Positions 59,000-64,000 of a DNA stretch of 64,000 nucleotides are shown piece after piece. Source of the stretch: Branchiostoma floridae. Taxonomy: Eukaryota; Chordata; Leptocardii; Amphioxiformes; Branchiostomatidae. The notes under the pieces were generated by a model. It had not been told where the DNA came from. It saw nothing but the letters and a program-made list of their open reading frames with translations, and did no database searches. Position numbers and translations under genes: made by a program. Numbering within the stretch: position 1 is the stretch's first letter; each line of letters begins with the position of its first letter. The stretch is taken from the NCBI RefSeq assembly GCF_000003815.2, contig NC_049988.1:19341270-19405269 (forward strand), read 5' to 3'.

Positions 59000-61400
59000 C
59001 CCGTCCAGCCGCTCATGACGTAGTCCGTCTGGAGGTATCCTGGTGCCTGAGGCATCTACCCTGACTTTAGACAAAGGGTTTATATTTTGAAATGAAAACA
59101 CATCAATTTTTCAATGAATCATTGTAGTTAAAATATAGGCCCTATTCATTACCAACTTGGCATCATCAGTGTCATGATGTTGGGTTTATGATTGTGTCAT
59201 ACGATAGCATTGATGTGTTTTGAATGATAAGATCACCTATCAGCATGTGACACCCCTTCCCAAATATCCAGTCCACTGTTGTTTGTCGAAATCAGAAGCG
59301 CTCGTAGTCCGTTTGGTCACATGTTACACGTGTTGTTTTCAAAGTGATAAAAAACCCTGTCCAGCAGCTCATGACGTAGCGGCCATTCAAAGATCTTCAA
59401 CGATAACGTAGTACCTGAACCATGAACCCTGACCTTAGACAAAGGGTTTATATCTTGAGATGAAATAACAACAATTCTTATATACGCAACGCAAGACTTG
59501 GTCTTTCTAATTAGTATTGGTCTATGTCATGACCAACAAGACGTCATTTGCGATAAACTCGGTGTTATAGAGCGACTCCTCCTTCCTCGCCCACCACCTA
59601 CTCTGCCCTGCACAAAGTGTCCCAGACTATTCCACACTGCTCTGGGCCTGAGCAGCCACTTCAGACATACCCACCAACAATCAGCAAATGAGACAGGATG
59701 GACATGAACTAATGCTCGGTCACGAGTGGACGCCGATGATGGTGTTTATTCTATTTATTTTGGACGCTTATGGCTGTTTTGTGTGACGTTACAGACACAA
59801 GCCTAATTTGGCAGTGTTGCCATCGGCGGTCTTCAACCTAGTAGAAAAACCCGTCGCTCTTCCGATCGTCGTTTTGGGATGAACCTTCAACTCTGACCCC
59901 GCCAGAGGTGAACTTGCTATGCTGCTATCTGTCTTTATTGTTGTACATTTAAACAGAAAATGACGTCGTGACTTGTTAACTTGAAAAATCTGTTGAAATT
60001 TCAATCTATCCTGGATACAACATATTAAGTATATTAGAATAAAAAAAAATGTCTGAAATTTACAGCCAAGAAAAACTTGGGAACATCATTGAGCACGTGT
60101 AGCTGTCCCTGGAGCTGAAATGTCATTTTCATGTGATGTAGTTGCGCCTTGGCTGGACTAGCAAACAGCGCCACCATGCGATATGTGTTGGTGTGGCAGG
60201 CCCTTGGGCAGAGGTCACGCGAAGACATTCCACACCACAGTGTAGTATTGGAATCAAACTCAGACGATGCTGTAATATTTATTGAAAATGAGGATGTCAT
60301 TCCTTTTCCCAAATATCTGGACCATCGTTGTTGTTTCCTATCAGATGAAGATTATAAATATCTTGCTAAAAGATGTGAAATGTGCAAAAAGGTGCAGAGT
60401 TATAGTTAGTTAGTTAATATGCTCTTGTATTGTTGTAGCTGAACTGCTGCTTCTTAGGTTATTGCTGTCCTTTCTCTTTTCTGCATCTTTGCCCCTAAAT
60501 ATGTTTCATTGAACTCACGTATCTTCTTACCTGTCCGTGTATATGTGCATCATTGTACACCATGTTGGTCATATCTGTATCAAACGCACTCTTGGAAACA
60601 AATACCCTGTACACCTTATTTCATTTTCACCAGAAATACATTTGGGTGAGCGAATTAAGCACACACCATATTGGTCATCAACTGCACCTATGGCGCTGTG
60701 CAATGAATAACAGAATTCAGAAATGCAAAACTTCCTATAAAAAGTATGTAACATGCTTATATCCTGTAGTGTTCTTCTAACATGTCTACCACCATATTCA
60801 TACCATATGATATAAATAATTCGTAATGTATATCATGCATTGCAATAATCGTCTTTCCTCTCTCTCTCTCTCTCTTAACTTAAACATTTGACATCTTTAA
60901 TTATTTCTAACATGTCGTCCGCAGATACAACGTAACTTTCTACATACTGGCATGACGTATATATTGTAGGCCTTTTCAACTTAATAGAACTTGCATTTAC
61001 CATTATTTAACATCTCTGTACTATATATAATATTTACTGTAACATGCAGTAATATTTTTCTACCATATTGCTACCACATATCATTATCACTATATATACC
61101 TTATAACATTTAATGCATGTGCTATATGCACAATACCTTACAGGCCACACTCTCTTAGCATTTTTATATCATGAACTGATTAAAAGATTTGTTTCCGTAC
61201 CATTTAGAATTCTATAATTCTCTTCCTAATACAATATAAAAAAGAAGTCTCTAATATGCTGTACATGTGCAGGTATAACGTTGCTTTCTATATTATGTTC
61301 GGTACTGCCATGCCACATATATATACAGTGTAGTATTTTTCGCCAAAACGTTTTCTTAATACATCTCTGCACTCTAATTCACAACTTCTGACACACCTAC
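59000..61400. repeat. Segmental duplication upstream of gene 5 (copy of 39300-41560)
   Basis: The spacer between gene 6 and gene 5 is nearly identical to that upstream of gene 3 from about 59430 onward. An additional 380-bp stretch (59050-59430) resembles the window start. It contains the zinc-finger-like remnant and short CT and AT microsatellites. No host gene is supported. Confidence 0.7.
59498..59707 (+). pseudogene. C2H2 zinc-finger-like remnant, second copy
   Basis: It differs from the copy at 39441-39650 by two residues (RPLL to RLLL, SSHVRH to SSHFRH). The same C-x2-C-x12-H-x4-H pattern is kept. It was duplicated with the surrounding segment. Confidence 0.35.
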
Positions 61401-62090
61401 ATACATCTTGCCTTCTACAAAATTATTCCTATTCCTTTAGCGTACTGAAGTTGAACTTGATTATAGCATCTGGTATGGAACTAAGGACTGGAAAAGAATG
61501 GCTGAATGCATCGCTCAACTACTTTTCTTCCAATACATCTGACGTTACAAATAGTAAATCCCCTTGTTTTGTCGTCATTTCAACACCTCCCAGCTATACG
61601 TTTGCCCAATATATTTATGTACAAAGTGAAAGTTACTAAGATGATAACGTTAAAAGCTGCTCCAATGTTACAAATACTACTACTACTATTACTACTGCCC
61701 GTCACTCTATGCAGACTATGACACTACGTAAGGACAATGACAAAGGAGCAGTAAATAAAACAAATAGTATATGTGCAATCACATGTGTCCACCATGAAGA
61801 ATGGCGTGTATTTCCACTCATACTTTGTTGGGAAAAGTGATGTGGAAAAACAAGAGAAAGAAAGATTGGATTTACATTTTGTTTTAATATACTTTTGAAG
61901 TTGTCCTTGCATGGGATGGTTGGAACTTAAGAATGAGCTGGGAAATTGATTTTAAAACAGTTTACCATCACAGCGTATGTTAGTATAGTGCCATCTTTTG
62001 ATAATTTTTTTTTAAGCTGCAGATAAATCATTACTAGCCTGCTTTGGTGGGGCACCCAATGCTATTTACGACGAAGTCGTGAATGGTTAT
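61400..62090. other. 3' spacer of gene 6
   Basis: No gene is seen. It matches the 3' flanks of the other type A genes in short blocks (AATCCCCTTGTTTTGTC, GTGATGTGGAAAA) and has a short ACT repeat near 61676-61700. It lacks a GT microsatellite. Confidence 0.4.
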
Positions 62091-62092
62091 TT

Positions 62093-63938
62093 CTAAGGAG
62101 CAGGTCTGATCTCCATGGCAGAAGACTTGATGGAGTACCGGTGAGCTCTCCACGCTTGCCATTCTATACCATGGTTATAAGTCCCCTCACCGCCATGCTT
62201 GTACGGCTGGTTCAGGTTAACGTGGTCACAACCATAATACCACCAACCACCACGACCACCATGGTTAGTTGCGCAGTTAATGGTCGAATGATCGTCGTTA
62301 TCCTGGTCGTGTGTTGAGAATCTGTGACCATCATGATAGCTTAACCCCCTCCCACCATCCCCAGCAGTGCCGCTATAGGTACCAACATGCAAACGGTACT
62401 TTGCTGCTTCATCCTCGATATAGAACCTATCATATTCAGCATATACCGTTTCTGAGGACCAATTCTCCAGATCAATGCGCAGAAGGTATACCTTCTCGTT
62501 AGAGATCTGATAGATTTTGTCGTTTCCCAGCCAAAACTCACCACTGAGGTCCCCAAACCCATTTTTGTAAGTTTTCCAGTCATAAGCAAAATCTACGGAA
62601 CCGTCGAAGCGCTTCTGGAGGACAGTCCAGCCGCCGACTCCGGCTTCCATCTCACAGTAGACCCGAAACGCGGCCCCGAAATCGTCTGGCTGGATGGTGT
62701 AGACACCGCTGGTGGTGTGGCCTGCCTTGTAGACGTCGTCACAATCTGTATAATGTAAGTCATCCCAGATAGTGAACTTGCCGTTTGAACAAAGATTTGT
62801 GAAAGTAGGTGTTGGCATAAAATTCAGGTCAAATGTAGACTATGAAGATTATAACAACTCTGGAAGAAAAGGCAAGACGATAGACATTAACATATACCTC
62901 TAAGCGGGCTGACATCGTTACCGGAACAATTACAGCTTCCGGGTGGTCCAGGGAGTCCGTCACTGCCGTTCCGGCCGTCTGACCCGTTGGATCCGGGTGG
63001 GCCCTCGGGACCGGTCGGACCCTCGGGACCGGTCGGACCCTCGGGACCAGGTGGGCCCTCGGGACCGGGTGGGCCCTCGGGACCGGGCGGGCCAGGAGGT
63101 CCCGGTGGCTCGGCAGGACATTGAATCCCATCGCGACCGTCACGACCGCTCGGGCCAGGTAACCCCAGAGGCCCGTGCATGCAGCCTACATGGCAATGTA
63201 AAGATCAGTCCGGTGTAAGACTAGATCTGCACCGGAATGTGTGCAAGACAGGTTGAGGTTGTAATCCAAACAAAGTTCTCATACATGAAAGATTAGACAA
63301 GATCGAAAGAGAAAATTGTCATTTCAACAAGTTATCCATAAACACAATTCTGCCTCACAGCAGACTAACGATGCATTAAAGCTAGGTCTGGTTTTGATCC
63401 TTTTCTAGGTCGACATGGCTTGAATTAGAGTGCTGAAATCATTAGTTGTTAATTCCATAGAAAATGTGCTCTCGGCATATTAGCAACACACTGCAACACG
63501 TGCGTCTAACTCATCCCTAGGCGTGAAAGCTATCGGATGTGAAGGATACTACTATTGCTCAGTATGAGACAACCAGTAAGGCCTACGTCACATTTCCAAA
63601 CCGGGGCCCGGCCGGGTAGCTTTCGAGAACGAAAGTATGATATTAAAGACACCCAACTACACAAGACGTAAATAGAATAGTAGAGGGCATTATTTGTGTA
63701 CATTTTACGTATACATTTCTATTGTTTCGTTTCCACAAATTAATAGCCCGTCCGGGCCCGGCTTGGAAATCTGACGTTACCTTAACATTTGAAGATACCG
63801 AACAGGACGTTATAATAAAAAAAATCATTACATTGCGTATAGCAAGCAGACACTTAACCACCAGACGGCAGAGTGAAAGTGTTGGCGGCTCTCTTTGCCC
63901 TGCGGCGGCGGGTGGGATCAGAAAAGACGGGCGGCCGG
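62093..63938 (-). CDS. Gene 6 (probably type A, 5' end outside window): collagen plus FReD
   Basis: Visible exons: a 3' part of the linker ending at 63859 (about 63938-63859, [16 protein letters not shown], donor GTTAAG), collagen 63185-62898 (96 codons), FReD 62745-62093 (217 codons, TAG). The last two are in phase 1 and intact. The collagen exon starts [14 protein letters not shown] and has [12 protein letters not shown] triplet pairs, with no SSG break and a CPAEP interruption. The 5' half of the linker does not match the paralogues and its acceptor is unclear. The FReD has [23 protein letters not shown]; the end reads MEIRPAP, where the others have MKIRPAP. The start codon, tail, TM and stalk must lie right of the window edge. 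Assignment to type A rests on the RRRAKR form of the linker. Confidence 0.75.
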
Positions 63939-64000
63939 TCCTAGTCTCTACCAGACTCCCGCCTGGCCGAATAGGGGGCTTTGGCCAAGTTAGGAATATA

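Noticed and set aside
62746-62818. Upstream extension of the gene 6 FReD frame with an ATG
   Set aside because: It reads into the intron. The CAG acceptor and phase-1 junction at 62745 match the other five genes, so the ATG is not a true start.

Overview
The window looks like a lineage-expanded, tandemly duplicated gene array from an invertebrate deuterostome. A lancelet (Branchiostoma) is my best guess, from the multi-exon fibrinogen-domain lectin expansion, the tRNA-derived SINE and the mix of non-LTR elements. This is inference; I could not search a database. All convincing host genes lie on the minus strand. They encode ficolin-like, type II membrane proteins: a cytoplasmic tail, one transmembrane helix, a coiled-coil stalk, usually a collagen Gly-X-Y segment, and a C-terminal fibrinogen-related domain (FReD) ending KIRPAP. 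Six FReD exons of 650 or 653 nt are intact: 4415-5064, 16590-17242, 35816-36465, 42975-43627, 55049-55701 and 62093-62745.

Two gene architectures occur. Type A (genes 1, 2, 4, probably 6) has a short [10 protein letters not shown] first exon, a 31-codon QQPQTDW exon, a TM exon, a coiled-coil exon built from 51-bp repeats, a linker exon, then collagen and FReD exons. Type B (genes 3 and 5) has one first exon carrying tail, TM helix and stalk, then linker, collagen and FReD. The order from left is: flank of an off-window type B gene (1-1180), A1, A2, B3, A4, B5, A6 (cut by the right edge). Nearly all introns are phase 1, so linker and collagen exons can be lost or skipped in frame. Genes 2 and 4 have in fact lost most of the collagen exon. 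The linker exon usually encodes an R-X-K-R furin-like motif, which would let the lectin head be shed; gene 4 has lost the last Arg.

Upstream of each type A gene lies a tandem array of about 1.0-1.8 kb units, each with a copy of the first exon. Only the copy nearest the gene body keeps ATG; six distal copies read ATA. Mobile DNA fills the rest: a 3.4-kb TTAA-target transposon with about 690-bp inverted termini (30019-33385, interrupted by an assembly gap at 30715-30996), a 178-bp TA-target MITE, a second MITE family, a 5'-truncated L1/Tx1-like LINE with a target-site duplication, CR1/Jockey-like fragments, a SINE, a truncated kelch fragment, and many microsatellites. Several insertions can be dated relative to the duplications because the paralogous segment elsewhere in the window holds the empty site.
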